A stretch of 64,000 nt of DNA from Streptomyces sp. PsTaAH-137 (GCF_003259365.1 NZ_QLLY01000011.1:189680-253679), one strand, 5' to 3'; numbered from the stretch's first letter, positions 16,585-25,141 are shown. The notes: generated from the sequence alone by a model not told the origin. Translations and numbers: made by a program.

Positions 16585-16944
16585 ATGCTTGATGCCCTGA
16601 CCCTGGTGACGGGTCTCGCCGCGCTCGCGCTCGCGGCCTGGTGCGGCTTCGCCGCCTCTCGCGACCAGCCCACCAAGGACTGGCACTTCATCGGCATGGC
16701 CGTGGTGTCGGTGCTCGCGCTGGTGCAGCTGGTGGTCGGCATCGTGCAGCTGGCGCGCGGCGAGAAGCCGGACCAGGGCACGACGATCTTCGTCGCCTAT
16801 CTGATCGGGGCGTTCGCGTGCGTCCCGGCGGCGGGGTTCATGTCGCTGGCGGAGCGGACCCGGTGGGGGTCGGTGACCGTCGCGGCGGGCGGTGTGGTGC
16901 TGGCCGTTCTCGAAGTGCGGCTCTATGACATCTGGGGAGGATGA
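16585..16944 (+). CDS. Four-helix integral membrane protein
   Basis: 119 aa with four hydrophobic segments (about 3-22, 35-56, 66-86 and 95-112) and short charged loops. I recognise no catalytic motif; such proteins are usually annotated as conserved actinobacterial membrane proteins. A TAGGCT hexamer lies 8-13 nt before the ATG, so it may be transcribed leaderless. Only one base separates its stop from the next start, and the downstream product is also a membrane protein, so the pair likely works together. Confidence 0.75.
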   Translation: MLDALTLVTGLAALALAAWCGFAASRDQPTKDWHFIGMAVVSVLALVQLVVGIVQLARGEKPDQGTTIFVAYLIGAFACVPAAGFMSLAERTRWGSVTVAAGGVVLAVLEVRLYDIWGG

Positions 16945-16945
16945 G

Positions 16946-17410
16946 GTGGCTGTGGCCTCTTCGGAGAAGGCGTCCGGGAAGCGGGAGCAGAAGCGGCGGC
17001 GACGGCTGATCAGCGGGCCGGGCATGCTGCTCGTGTGGCTCTACGGCGTCATGGTCGTCGGCGCCGTGTCGCGCTCGGCGGTGCAGATCTCCACGGACTT
17101 CGGCAAGGCGCCGCTCGCGTACACGCTGTCCGCGGTGGCGGGGGTCGTGTACGGGTTCATCACGTACTCGCTGGTGCGCGGCGGGGACCGGGCGCGGCGG
17201 GCCGCGTTCGCCTGCTGTGCGCTGGAGCTGGCGGGGGTGCTGATCGTGGGCGTGTGGACGCTGGTGGAGCCGTCGGCGTTCCCGGACGCGACCGTGTGGT
17301 CGGACTTCGGGATGGGCTACCTCTTCATCCCCGTGATCCTGCCGCTGACCGCGATGTACTGGCTGCGCAAGGGCGTGCTCCGGCACGGGGCCGAGGCCGC
17401 GGAGGCCTGA
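16946..17410 (+). CDS. Membrane protein, partner of preceding gene
   Basis: 154 aa. A basic N-terminal tail (KREQKRRRRR region) is followed by four hydrophobic segments from about residue 24. The start is GTG 16946, placed 5 nt after GGGGAGG, which itself lies in the last codons of the upstream gene; this indicates translational coupling. No family is recognised. A strong hairpin follows at 17427-17447. Confidence 0.75.
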   Translation: MAVASSEKASGKREQKRRRRLISGPGMLLVWLYGVMVVGAVSRSAVQISTDFGKAPLAYTLSAVAGVVYGFITYSLVRGGDRARRAAFACCALELAGVLIVGVWTLVEPSAFPDATVWSDFGMGYLFIPVILPLTAMYWLRKGVLRHGAEAAEA

Positions 17411-17426
17411 GCCTCTTCGTCGGTGC

Positions 17427-17447
17427 GGCCGGGGCGGGGCCCCGGCC
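17427..17447. terminator. Bidirectional terminator
   Basis: A GC-only 9-bp inverted repeat (17427-17435 with 17439-17447) with a 3-nt loop sits between the converging membrane-protein gene and the acetyltransferase gene. Confidence 0.65.
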
Positions 17448-17453
17448 GTCCGG

Positions 17454-17954
17454 TCAGACGCCGGTGAGGGTCGGCGCCTCGGTCTCCTTCGCCAGGGTCA
17501 CCAGGGTCAGGCGCTCGTCGACCTTCTCGGTGGTGACCGGGGCGTAGCCGTGCCTGCGGTACAGACGCAGGTTGTGGTCGCTGCGGTGGCCCGTGAAGAG
17601 TTCGAAGCGCTTGGCCGTGCCGCCGGTGACCAGCTGGGCCTCTATGGCGGCGAGCAGCCGGCCGCCGAGACCGTGGCGCCGCAGCCGCGGGTGGACGATC
17701 AGCTTGCCGATGTGCGCCGTGCCGTCGGCGTCGGTCGTGCCGCGCACGGACGCCACCACTTCGTCGCCCAGGCGGGCCACGAGGACGGTGCCGCTCGTCA
17801 GTTCGCCCCGGAGCGACTCCAGGCTCTGGGTGAGCGGTTCGATCGAGTAGTCGCCGTAGAGCTGTGCCTCGCTCTGGTAGCAGAGGTACTGCAGTTTGAG
17901 GATCTGCTCGGCATCCTCTTCGGTCGCCGCAGAGATGGTCACGCTCATGCCCAT
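17454..17954 (-). CDS. GNAT acetyltransferase
   Basis: 166 aa with a central GNAT core: IGKLIVHPRLRRHGLGGRLL holds the beta4 strand and the RxxGxG acetyl-CoA loop, and NLRLYRRHGY is the C-terminal beta5-helix motif. The substrate is unknown. ATG 17954 is preferred because GGGAGG lies 9 nt upstream; ATG 17948 is the alternative. The sigma-factor-like gene is immediately upstream on the same strand (39 nt). Confidence 0.87.
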   Translation of the reverse strand: MGMSVTISAATEEDAEQILKLQYLCYQSEAQLYGDYSIEPLTQSLESLRGELTSGTVLVARLGDEVVASVRGTTDADGTAHIGKLIVHPRLRRHGLGGRLLAAIEAQLVTGGTAKRFELFTGHRSDHNLRLYRRHGYAPVTTEKVDERLTLVTLAKETEAPTLTGV

Positions 17955-17993
17955 GTGTGCATGCCTCCCGCTCACCTGTCCGCCATGTGTCCC

Positions 17994-18521
17994 TCAGCCT
18001 TTTCCCCTGTGGGCCCGCGGCGCAACCTCGGCGGCCATGATTCTGCGCAGGCAACCCAGACATCTGGAACGTTCCGGCCCAAGGCTGCCCTGTGAGATAC
18101 CCAACTCGCCCGCGATCTCCCGGTACGTGAGGTCGTGCGGGGACAGCAGGGCGCCGATGAGGCGGGGGCAGCGTCCGGGCAGTCGGCGCACGGCCGCGTG
18201 CAGGGTCCGGGCCCGTTCCCGGGCGAGCGTGCGGCGCTCCGGGTCGGACTCGTGCGGGTCGGCGGCGGGCTCGGCGGCGCCGGGCCGTTCGGCCGGACCG
18301 GTGCGGCGCAGACGGCGGGCCTCGTCGTGGACCGTCCGGGTGAGCCAGGCGGCCGGGTCGGGCGGCGGGCCCTGTGCGGCGAGCCGTTCGAGCAGGCGCA
18401 GCCAGACGTCCTGCTCCAGATCGGCCCGGTCGTCGCGGTCGGCGGCGGCGGGGAGTTCGGCGTGCGCCTCCGCGGCGAGCAGGGGGCGCAGGGCGTCGAG
18501 CACCCGGATGTCGTACGTCAT
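17994..18521 (-). CDS. Sigma-70-like regulatory protein (ECF type, degenerate)
   Basis: 175 aa. A region-2-like helix set (about 33-75: DLEQDVWLRLLERLAAQG, PAAWLTRTVHDEARRLRR) is followed by an acidic linker and a C-terminal helix-turn-helix (about 125-160: DLTYREIAGELGISQGSLG) resembling sigma region 4. The last helix ends in a CLGCLRR segment. It probably directs RNA polymerase as a small ECF-type sigma factor, but region 2 is divergent, so promoter recognition is uncertain. No anti-sigma gene is adjacent. Confidence 0.75.
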   Translation of the reverse strand: MTYDIRVLDALRPLLAAEAHAELPAAADRDDRADLEQDVWLRLLERLAAQGPPPDPAAWLTRTVHDEARRLRRTGPAERPGAAEPAADPHESDPERRTLARERARTLHAAVRRLPGRCPRLIGALLSPHDLTYREIAGELGISQGSLGPERSRCLGCLRRIMAAEVAPRAHRGKG

Positions 18522-18595
18522 GTACGTCGGGACGGGGCGGGTCCGGCCGCCGGTTGCCGGGCCCGCCCGTGATCACTCCAACCGGCGCTCGCCGG

Positions 18596-19777
18596 TCAGC
18601 CGTTGACGAAGTCCTCGCGGGCGAGGAGAGCGGTGTCGCAGTTGTCCGAGAAGATGCCGTCGATCCCGGTGGCGAAGTACGCCTTGAAGGCGCCGAACGC
18701 GTCGCCGTACGCGTTCGGGTCCGTCCCCTTCTTGAAGTCGGCGGGGAGGAAGGTGTTCTCGTTGCGCATGGTGTACGGGTGCAGGATGAGGCCCGCCGCG
18801 TGCGCGTCCTTGACGAGGGTGGTCGGGGCGAGGAGCTTGCCCGCGGCGTCCTTCGGGATGATCAGGTCGAGGGTGGGGCCGATGCCGTTGGCGTACCCGG
18901 CGATCTCGGCGAGTCCCTTGGGCGTGATCAGGTCGGCGACGGTGCGCGGGTCGCCGCTGTCGACGAAGTCGGCGGGGCGGGAGTTCGCCGTGGAGAGCAG
19001 CACGGCCAGCGGGTTGTCGACGAGCTTGTTCAGGCGCTGGATGCTGGTCGGCTCGAAGGACTGGAGGATGACCGGCGAGTTCTTCCGGTGCAGCCCGTGG
19101 GCGCGCAGGATCCTGGCGAGCCGCTCCTCCAGGCCGAGGCCCAGCTTGCGGAAGTAGGTGGGGTGCTTGGTCTCGGGGTAGATCCAGACCTCGCGGCCGC
19201 GCTTCCTGCTCTGCTCGGCGCGCCAGGCGAGGACCTCCTCGAAGGTGGGGATCTCCCAGCGGCCGTCGTACAGGGTGTTGTGCTGGCGGGTGCCGGGGAT
19301 GCGCTCCTTGGCCCTGAGCGTCTTCAGCTCGGCGAGCGTGAAGTCCTCGGTGAACCAGCCGGTCGTCGAGACCCCGTCGATGATCTTGGTGGTCTTGCGG
19401 GAGGCGAACTCGGGGTGCGCCGAGACGTCCGTGGTCCCGCCGATTTCCGGCTCGTGACGGCATACGAGGTGGCCGTCCTTGGTCGGGACGATGTCCCCGG
19501 CCTCGATGACGTGGGCGCCCATGTCGAGCGCCAGCTGGTACGAGCCCAGGGTGTGCTCGGGGCGGTAGCCGCTGGCTCCGCGGTGGCCGATGACGGTCGG
19601 CACGGGCAGGCCCTTGATGCCCTGTCCGCCGTGTTTTCCGCCACTCGTGCCGGCCGCGGCGGGCGCGGCGAGGGCGGCGGCGCCGGCTCCGAGCACCGCG
19701 GCGCCGAGGAGCGAGCGGCGGCCCACTCCTGTGGTTCCCCGGGTCTCCCGCGCAGCCTGTGACTTCTCGTTCCCCAT
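18596..19777 (-). CDS. glpQ: Secreted glycerophosphodiester phosphodiesterase
   Basis: 393 aa. A twin-arginine signal (GRRSLLGAAVL, about residues 19-42) sends it out of the cell. The GDPD barrel starts with GHRGASGYRPEHT (catalytic His and metal-binding Glu), then TKDGHLVCRHEPEIGGTT. It hydrolyses glycerophosphodiesters to glycerol-3-phosphate, a phosphate-scavenging role; the length suits periplasmic-type GlpQ. The usual E-x-D metal motif reads EAGDIVPTKDG. The start is ATG 19777 with GGGAGGAG six bases upstream. I did not find a convincing tandem PHO box in the upstream region. Confidence 0.9.
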   Translation of the reverse strand: MGNEKSQAARETRGTTGVGRRSLLGAAVLGAGAAALAAPAAAGTSGGKHGGQGIKGLPVPTVIGHRGASGYRPEHTLGSYQLALDMGAHVIEAGDIVPTKDGHLVCRHEPEIGGTTDVSAHPEFASRKTTKIIDGVSTTGWFTEDFTLAELKTLRAKERIPGTRQHNTLYDGRWEIPTFEEVLAWRAEQSRKRGREVWIYPETKHPTYFRKLGLGLEERLARILRAHGLHRKNSPVILQSFEPTSIQRLNKLVDNPLAVLLSTANSRPADFVDSGDPRTVADLITPKGLAEIAGYANGIGPTLDLIIPKDAAGKLLAPTTLVKDAHAAGLILHPYTMRNENTFLPADFKKGTDPNAYGDAFGAFKAYFATGIDGIFSDNCDTALLAREDFVNG

Positions 19778-20076
19778 GAAGCACTCCTCCCGACCGGTCG
19801 TGCCTTGCACCTGTCAAAGCGGTCCCGATCGTAGGTGGGCGGGAGTGACGAACGGGAGACCTCGTGCGGAACGGGAGGGTGTGGTGAGGTGACCGCTGAG
19901 GGTCACCGGTACGTCAACGGTGCGCTAACCCAGGTCAACTCTGCGTATCCACTCCGTGAACCCGATGTGCGACCGGCCCGCAGGCGCGAGTATCGTCCTC
20001 ACCTGCACAGACCGTCACGGCCGATCCCGAGCCGTGACCGACCGAAATCTTGACACTCTCGACATCGGAGGGCCCG
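19778..20076. other. Divergent intergenic region glpQ / acyltransferase
   Basis: About 299 nt without a supported gene. It holds two dyads: GGTGACC-6 nt-GGTCACC (19888-19907), and an 8-bp repeat (20024-20031 with 20041-20048) about 30 bp before the acyltransferase start. Either could be a regulator site. Confidence 0.45.
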
Positions 20077-20748
20077 TTGTCCCGCTTCGCGCTCATCAAG
20101 GCAGTGCTCGGACCGATCATGCGCCTGATGTTCCGCACCCGTGTGGAAGGCGCCGAGAACATCCCGGGCACCGGTCCCGTCATTCTGGCGGGCAACCACC
20201 TGACCTTCATCGACTCGATGATCCTGCCGGTCGTCTGCGACCGGCAGGTGTGCTTCATCGGCAAGGACGAGTACGTCACGGGGAAGACGCTCAAGGGCCG
20301 GCTCATGGCCTGGTTCTTCACCGGCGTCGGCATGATCCCGGTGGACCGGGACGGTGCCAACGGCGGGGTGGCCGCGCTGATGACGGGCCGTCGCATCCTG
20401 GAGGAGGGCCGGATCTTCGGCATCTACCCGGAGGGGACCCGCTCCCCCGACGGACGCCTGTACCGCGGTCGTACGGGTATCGCGCGGCTGACGCTGATGA
20501 CCGGGGCGCCGGTGGTGCCGTTCGCCATGATCGGCACGGACAAGCTGCAGCCGGGTGGCGCCGGGATGCCGCGGCCCGGGCGGGTGACCGTGCGGTTCGG
20601 GGAGCCCATGGAGTTCTCGCGGTACGACGGGATGGGGCGTGACCGGTACGTGCTGCGGGCTGTGACCGACTCCGTGATGGCTGAGGTCATGCGGTTGTCG
20701 GGGCAGGAGTATGTGGACATGTACGCCACTAAGGCGAAGGCCGCGTAG
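20077..20748 (+). CDS. 1-acyl-sn-glycerol-3-phosphate acyltransferase (PlsC family)
   Basis: 223 aa. The acyltransferase motif I NHLTFIDS (NHx4D) and motif III YPEGTRS are present, with a hydrophobic N-terminal helix. It transfers an acyl chain to lysophosphatidate in phospholipid synthesis, acting at the inner membrane. TTG 20077 is chosen as start because GGAGGG lies just upstream and the protein then begins LSRFALIK; an in-frame TTG at 20050 lacks an RBS. It is followed by a perfect 14-bp hairpin terminator. Confidence 0.9.
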   Translation: MSRFALIKAVLGPIMRLMFRTRVEGAENIPGTGPVILAGNHLTFIDSMILPVVCDRQVCFIGKDEYVTGKTLKGRLMAWFFTGVGMIPVDRDGANGGVAALMTGRRILEEGRIFGIYPEGTRSPDGRLYRGRTGIARLTLMTGAPVVPFAMIGTDKLQPGGAGMPRPGRVTVRFGEPMEFSRYDGMGRDRYVLRAVTDSVMAEVMRLSGQEYVDMYATKAKAA

Positions 20749-20768
20749 GCGTTTTCGACCCGTGCCGT

Positions 20769-20798
20769 GGGCCCGTCGGAGATTTCTCCGACGGGCCC
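20769..20798 (+). terminator. Terminator of acyltransferase gene
   Basis: A perfect 14-bp inverted repeat (20769-20782 with 20785-20798) with a 2-nt loop starts 20 nt after the stop codon. Confidence 0.85.
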
Positions 20799-20887
20799 GT
20801 CGGCGTTCTGGGGCGGGGCCGTGGGCCGGGGCCCGTCGAGGCGCCTGCCCGGCGCCGGGGTGCCGCCTTGCCCACCCTGCCGCCCCT

Positions 20888-20981
20888 GGCGGCAGATTGC
20901 CCAAGGCGGCGGGGGTGGGCCGGGGCGGGGGCGGCAGATTGCCCAAGGCGGCGGGGGTGGCGGCAGATTGCCCAAGGCGGT
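20888..20981. repeat. Three direct copies of a GGCGGCAGATTGCCCAAGG unit
   Basis: Copies begin at 20888, 20930 and 20959. The first two run about 31 nt and include a trailing CGGGGGTGG; the third is cut after about 23 nt. Spacing is 42 and 29 bp. Each unit contains the small dyad GGCA-GAT-TGCC. The array lies between the acyltransferase terminator and the stop of the MFS gene. Confidence 0.85.
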
Positions 20982-20994
20982 GCCCACGGCTGGG

Positions 20995-22524
20995 TCAGTT
21001 CTCCAGGTGTTGGCCTCTCAGCATGAACCAGGCCGCCACCGATGTGGCCAGGAGGACCGCCGCGCCCACTCCCGCTGCCACCTGGAGGCCGTCCACGAAG
21101 GCGTTCTGGGCCGACGTCAGGAGGTCGTGGGCCTGGGACGGTGGCAGGGCCGAGGCCGATTCGACCGCGCCGCCGAGGGATTCGTGGGCGGCCGAGGCCA
21201 CCGCGTCCGGGGTCCCGGCGGGCGCCGTGAAGCCCGCGTAGACGCCCGTGACGATCGAGCCGAGCAGGGCGATGCCGAGGGCCGCGCCGAGTTCGTACGC
21301 CGTCTCGGAGACCGCGGACGCGGCGCCCGCCTGCTCCTTGGGGACGCTGGAGAGGATCACGTCGGCCGTCACCGTGAAGGAGAAGCCGGCGCCGACGCCG
21401 ACGACCAGGAGGACGGTGCCGAGCAGCGGGTAGCCCGTCGACTTGCTCAGCGTCGTGAGTGCGGCCAGGGCCAGGCCCACCGCCGCCAGGCCGCCCGCCA
21501 CCACGACGCGCACCGAGAAGCGGCGCGCCACGAATCCGGCGATCAGGCCCGCGCCCACCGCTCCGACCGCGGCCGGGAGTTCGGCCAGGCCCGCCTCGAA
21601 CGGCCTGCGGCCCTGGACCAGTTGGAGGAACTGGGACAGGAAGAAGATCAGGCCCGCGAGGCCCAGGATCGTGAGCAGGTCGGCGAGGACGGCGCCGGAG
21701 AAGCCGCGGTTGCGGAACAGCCGCATGTCCAGCAGGGGTGAGGCGAGGGTGAGTTGGCGCCGGACGAAGGTGACCAGGGCCGCCACGCCGACGACCGCGG
21801 CCGCCACGACCTCCCAGCTGACACCGTGCGCCGCCGCCTCCTTGATCGCGTAGACCACACCGATCATGCCGATCAGGGAGAGGCCGACACTGGCCAGGTC
21901 CCAGGGGCCGGGGACGGGGTTCTTCGACTCGGGGATGAGCTTCGCGCCGACGACGACCAGGACCGCCATCACGGGGAGGTTGATCAGGAAGACCGAGCCC
22001 CACCAGAAGTGTTCGAGCAGGAAGCCGCCGACGACCGGGCCCACCGCGGCACCGGCGGACGCCATGGCGCCCCAGATGCCGACGGCGAGGGAGCGCTCGC
22101 GCGGGTCGTGGAAGATGTTCCGGATCAGGGCGAGGGTGGAGGGCATGAGCGTGGCGCCCGCGACACCGAGGAGGGCGCGCGCCAGGATCATCAGCTCCGG
22201 CGTCGTGGCGTACGCGTTGAGCACCGAGACCGCGCCGAACGCGACGGCGCCCGTCAGCAGCAGCTTCTTGCGGCCGATGCGGTCGCCGAGGCTGCCCATG
22301 GACACCAGGAGTCCGGCGATGACGAAGGAGTAGACGTCGCCGATCCACAGCAGCTGGGTGCCGGTCGGCTCGAGGTCCTCACTGATGTACGGGGTCGCGA
22401 GTCCGAGGACCGTCGCGTCCACGGCGACGAGCAGCACGGCGAGCACGAGGACGCAGAGGGCGAGCCACCGGCCGGGGCGCGACACCACCTCCGCCGCGGG
22501 GGTGCGCTGGTGTGTGCTGGTCAT
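20995..22524 (-). CDS. MFS drug efflux transporter, DHA2 (14-helix) type
   Basis: 509 aa with about 14 hydrophobic segments. Landmarks are the motif-A loop GSLGDRIGRKKLL after helix 2, ARALLGVAGATLMPSTLALI (motif B region), and GPVVGGFLL (the antiporter motif C). It matches the QacA/SmvA-like proton-driven exporters; the drug is not predictable. It starts at ATG 22524, overlapping the TetR stop by 4 nt (ATGA), so regulator and pump form one operon. A direct-repeat array lies just past its stop. Confidence 0.9.
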   Translation of the reverse strand: MTSTHQRTPAAEVVSRPGRWLALCVLVLAVLLVAVDATVLGLATPYISEDLEPTGTQLLWIGDVYSFVIAGLLVSMGSLGDRIGRKKLLLTGAVAFGAVSVLNAYATTPELMILARALLGVAGATLMPSTLALIRNIFHDPRERSLAVGIWGAMASAGAAVGPVVGGFLLEHFWWGSVFLINLPVMAVLVVVGAKLIPESKNPVPGPWDLASVGLSLIGMIGVVYAIKEAAAHGVSWEVVAAAVVGVAALVTFVRRQLTLASPLLDMRLFRNRGFSGAVLADLLTILGLAGLIFFLSQFLQLVQGRRPFEAGLAELPAAVGAVGAGLIAGFVARRFSVRVVVAGGLAAVGLALAALTTLSKSTGYPLLGTVLLVVGVGAGFSFTVTADVILSSVPKEQAGAASAVSETAYELGAALGIALLGSIVTGVYAGFTAPAGTPDAVASAAHESLGGAVESASALPPSQAHDLLTSAQNAFVDGLQVAAGVGAAVLLATSVAAWFMLRGQHLEN

Positions 22525-23072
22525 GGTTCCACGCTCCGTCGTGCGCCGCCGAGCAGCAGCTCGGCGATCATGTATGAGAAGTCCTTGGCCGCGACGCGGC
22601 CGTCCTGTACGGCCCAGGCGCCGCTGCCGATGAGGCCGTAGAGCGCCTCGCAGAGCCAGGCCGGTGTCAGGTCGATGCGGAACTCGCCGGCTTCCTGGCC
22701 GCGCCGGAACAGCGCCACCATGCGGCCGTCGAGCCGCTCCCAGCCCGCGTTCTGCCCCTCGCCCTCGAAGAGCTGGTTCTCCGTGGTGAGGAAGGCGAGC
22801 AGCGGGGCCGCCGGCTCCATCTCCCGGATCAGGCGGCGCAGCGCGTCCTCGGCCGGGCCCTCGTCGAGCCGGGCCAGGTCGAGCGCCGTCTCGCACTCCT
22901 GGATGCCGAGGCTCTCCAGGGCGCGGACGAGGGCGTCGCGGCCCGCGAAGTGGCGGTGCAGGGTCGCGCGACTGATGCCGGCGGCCCGGGCGACCTCGTC
23001 CATCGTGGCGGTGGACTTGCGGGTGAGCAGGGCGGCGGCGTTGCGCAGCACCTGTTCGCGATCGACTGACAT
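22521..23072 (-). CDS. TetR-family repressor of the adjacent MFS pump
   Basis: 183 aa. The N-terminal TetR helix-turn-helix (about 8-50: VLRNAAALLTRKSTATMDEVARAAGISRATLHRHF) is followed by an all-helical ligand domain. ATG 23072 (MSVDREQ) is chosen; a start at 23099 would fall inside the operator. A 20-bp palindrome 18 bp upstream is the likely binding site, and a further half site (ATGAGACA) overlaps the start codon. Repression of its own operon with relief by the pump substrate is inferred from this layout. Confidence 0.9.
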   Translation of the reverse strand: MSVDREQVLRNAAALLTRKSTATMDEVARAAGISRATLHRHFAGRDALVRALESLGIQECETALDLARLDEGPAEDALRRLIREMEPAAPLLAFLTTENQLFEGEGQNAGWERLDGRMVALFRRGQEAGEFRIDLTPAWLCEALYGLIGSGAWAVQDGRVAAKDFSYMIAELLLGGARRSVEP

Positions 23073-23090
23073 GAGACAAGAGTAAGCCAC

Positions 23091-23110
23091 ATGAGACATT
23101 GATGTCTCAT
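23091..23110. promoter_or_regulatory. TetR operator palindrome
   Basis: ATGAGACAT-TG-ATGTCTCAT is a perfect dyad of 9-bp arms and a 2-nt spacer just upstream of the tetR start. A third half site lies at 23071-23078. Confidence 0.8.
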
Positions 23111-23207
23111 TATTTTGGCGCGCGGACGATGGCCGTGACTCCGGTGGCCCGCCCGCTCACCCGGTGTTACGACTGACGGGACGGAGTGAGTCTCGGGAGG
23201 TACGGGC

Positions 23208-23477
23208 ATGGGGTGCTGCATCTTCGCGGCGATGGCGGCGATCGGGCCGCGCGTCGCCCTCGTGATCACATGGCTCTTCACGAACCTCGTGGACCGGGCG
23301 TTCACCGGGGTGCTGCTGCCGCTGCTCGGCCTGGTCTTCCTGCCCTGGACGACGCTGGGCTTCGTGTTCGCGTACGCGCCCGTGGCCGGGGTGCGCGGCA
23401 TCGGCTGGCTGGTCGTGCTGCTCGGGCTGCTGATGGACCTGTCGAGCTACGGCGGCGGGGCCAGGGCCCGCCGCTGA
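23208..23477 (+). CDS. Small two-to-three-helix membrane protein
   Basis: 89 aa, mostly hydrophobic: helices at about 5-28, 34-58 and 64-78, ending in a short basic tail. Unknown function; sequences of this style are common conserved membrane proteins in Streptomyces. GGGAGG lies 7 nt before the ATG. A 16-bp hairpin follows. Confidence 0.75.
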   Translation: MGCCIFAAMAAIGPRVALVITWLFTNLVDRAFTGVLLPLLGLVFLPWTTLGFVFAYAPVAGVRGIGWLVVLLGLLMDLSSYGGGARARR

Positions 23478-23511
23478 TCCGCTGCCACCCACCGCCGCCG
23501 GTATCGACGAC

Positions 23512-23551
23512 GAGGGCCCGGTTCGTCCTCGTACGGACGAACCGGGCCCTC
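23512..23551. terminator. Bidirectional terminator between small membrane protein and argH
   Basis: A 16-bp perfect inverted repeat (23512-23527 with 23536-23551) with an 8-nt loop lies between two converging genes. Confidence 0.85.
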
Positions 23552-23567
23552 GGTGCGTGTCTGCCGG

Positions 23568-24995
23568 TTACTTCTTGGCGTCGGCCCAGGCGCGCTGGAC
23601 GCCCAGGTCCTGCTTGAGCTCCGCGAGCTGGACGGCGACGGCGCTGGGGGCGGTGCCGCCGCGGCCGTCGCGGGAGGCGAGGGCGCCCGGCACGTTCAGG
23701 ACCGTGCGGACCTCGGGCGTGAGGTGCTCGGAGATCTTCGCGAACTGCTCGTCGGTGAGCCCGTCGAGCTCCTTGTGCTCGGCCTCGGCGACCTTGACGC
23801 ACTCGCCGGCGACCTCGTGGGCGACGCGGAACGGCACGCCCTGCTTCACCAGCCACTCGGCGATGTCGGTGGCCAGCGAGAAGCCGGCCGGGGCCAGCTC
23901 CTCCATGCGCTCCCGGTTGACCGTGAGCGTGGCCATCATGCCGGTGAAGGCCGGGAGCAGGAGGCGCAGCTGGTCGCAGGAGTCGAAGACCGGCTCCTTG
24001 TCCTCCTGGAGGTCGCGGTTGTAGGCGAGGGGCAGCGCCTTGAGCGTCGCCATCAGGCCGGTCAGGTTCCCGATGAGGCGGCCGGACTTGCCCCGGGCCA
24101 GCTCGGCGATGTCCGGGTTCTTCTTCTGCGGCATGATCGACGAGCCGGTGGAGAAGGCGTCGTGGAGGGTGACGAAGGAGAACTCCTTCGTGTTCCACAG
24201 GATGATCTCCTCGGCGATCCGGGAGATGTTCACGCCGATCATCGCGGTGATGAAGGTGAACTCGGCGACGAAGTCGCGCGAGGCCGTGCCGTCGATGGAG
24301 TTGCCGACGGAGCCGTGCTCGAAGCCGAGGTCGCGGGCGACGGCCTCCGGGTCGAGGCCGAGCGAGGAGCCGGCGAGGGCGCCCGAGCCGTACGGCGAGA
24401 CCGCCGTGCGCTCGTCCCACTGCCGCAGCCGCTCCGCGTCCCGGGAGAGCGCCTGGACATGGGCGAGCACGTGGTGGGCGAAGAGCACCGGCTGGGCGTG
24501 CTGGAGGTGGGTGCGGCCGGGCATCGCGGTGTCCGGGTGCGCCTCGGCGAGGCCGACGAGGGCCTCCTGGAGGTCGGCGATCAGCCCGCCGATGATCCGG
24601 GCCTCGTCGCGCAGGTACATCCGGAAGAGCGTCGCCACCTGGTCGTTGCGCGAACGTCCCGCGCGCAGCTTGCCGCCGAGGTCGGCGCCGAGGCGCTCCA
24701 GGAGGCCGCGCTCCAGGGCGGTGTGCACGTCCTCGTCGGCCATGGTGCCGACGAAGGAGCCGTCCGCGACATCGCCTTCGAGCTGGTCGAGACCGGCGAT
24801 CATGCGGGTCAGCTCGTCGTCGGTGAGCAGGCCCGCCTTGGTGAGCACGCGCGCGTGGGCGCGGGAGCCCGCGATGTCGTACGGCGCGAGGCGCCAGTCG
24901 AAGTGGACGGAGGCGGAGAGTTTCGCCAGGGCCTCGGCGGGGCCGTCGGCGAACCGGCCGCCCCAGAGGCGGACATCGCCGGTGTTGCTGCTCAC
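23568..24995 (-). CDS. argH: Argininosuccinate lyase
   Basis: 475 aa, full family length. The signature GSSIMPQKKNP (fumarase/aspartase superfamily) with its catalytic Ser is present, as are AGRSRNDQVAT and the TAMPGRTHLQHAQP loop with the catalytic His. It splits argininosuccinate into arginine and fumarate, the last step of arginine synthesis. The start is GTG 24995. An ARG-box-like dyad lies 30 bp upstream, so ArgR control is likely. The other arg genes here lie at 27.5-32.5 kb in a separate operon; argF and argG are not in the window. Confidence 0.96.
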   Translation of the reverse strand: MSSNTGDVRLWGGRFADGPAEALAKLSASVHFDWRLAPYDIAGSRAHARVLTKAGLLTDDELTRMIAGLDQLEGDVADGSFVGTMADEDVHTALERGLLERLGADLGGKLRAGRSRNDQVATLFRMYLRDEARIIGGLIADLQEALVGLAEAHPDTAMPGRTHLQHAQPVLFAHHVLAHVQALSRDAERLRQWDERTAVSPYGSGALAGSSLGLDPEAVARDLGFEHGSVGNSIDGTASRDFVAEFTFITAMIGVNISRIAEEIILWNTKEFSFVTLHDAFSTGSSIMPQKKNPDIAELARGKSGRLIGNLTGLMATLKALPLAYNRDLQEDKEPVFDSCDQLRLLLPAFTGMMATLTVNRERMEELAPAGFSLATDIAEWLVKQGVPFRVAHEVAGECVKVAEAEHKELDGLTDEQFAKISEHLTPEVRTVLNVPGALASRDGRGGTAPSAVAVQLAELKQDLGVQRAWADAKK

Positions 24996-25025
24996 GTGCT
25001 CTGCTCCTCAAGCCGGTGGTTGTCA

Positions 25026-25039
25026 TGCATGATTATGCA
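25026..25039. promoter_or_regulatory. ARG-box-like site upstream of argH
   Basis: TGCAT-GATT-ATGCA is a perfect 5-bp dyad, like the TGCAT-containing ARG boxes of Streptomyces (CATGCATGCCCATTGCA type). A related GCATGAATCG follows about 10 bp later. Confidence 0.6.
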
Positions 25040-25141
25040 GAGTCACGCATGAATCGTCAATCGCGGCATCGCGCACCGCGCTCCGTCTCGCTATTCAAAA
25101 TACGCTGTCCACCATGTGATCCACTTCGTCATACTCCCCGC

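Noticed and set aside
19778..20076. PHO boxes for PhoP control of glpQ
   Set aside because: Single GTTCAC-like pieces exist but no tandem 11-bp repeats at a promoter position.
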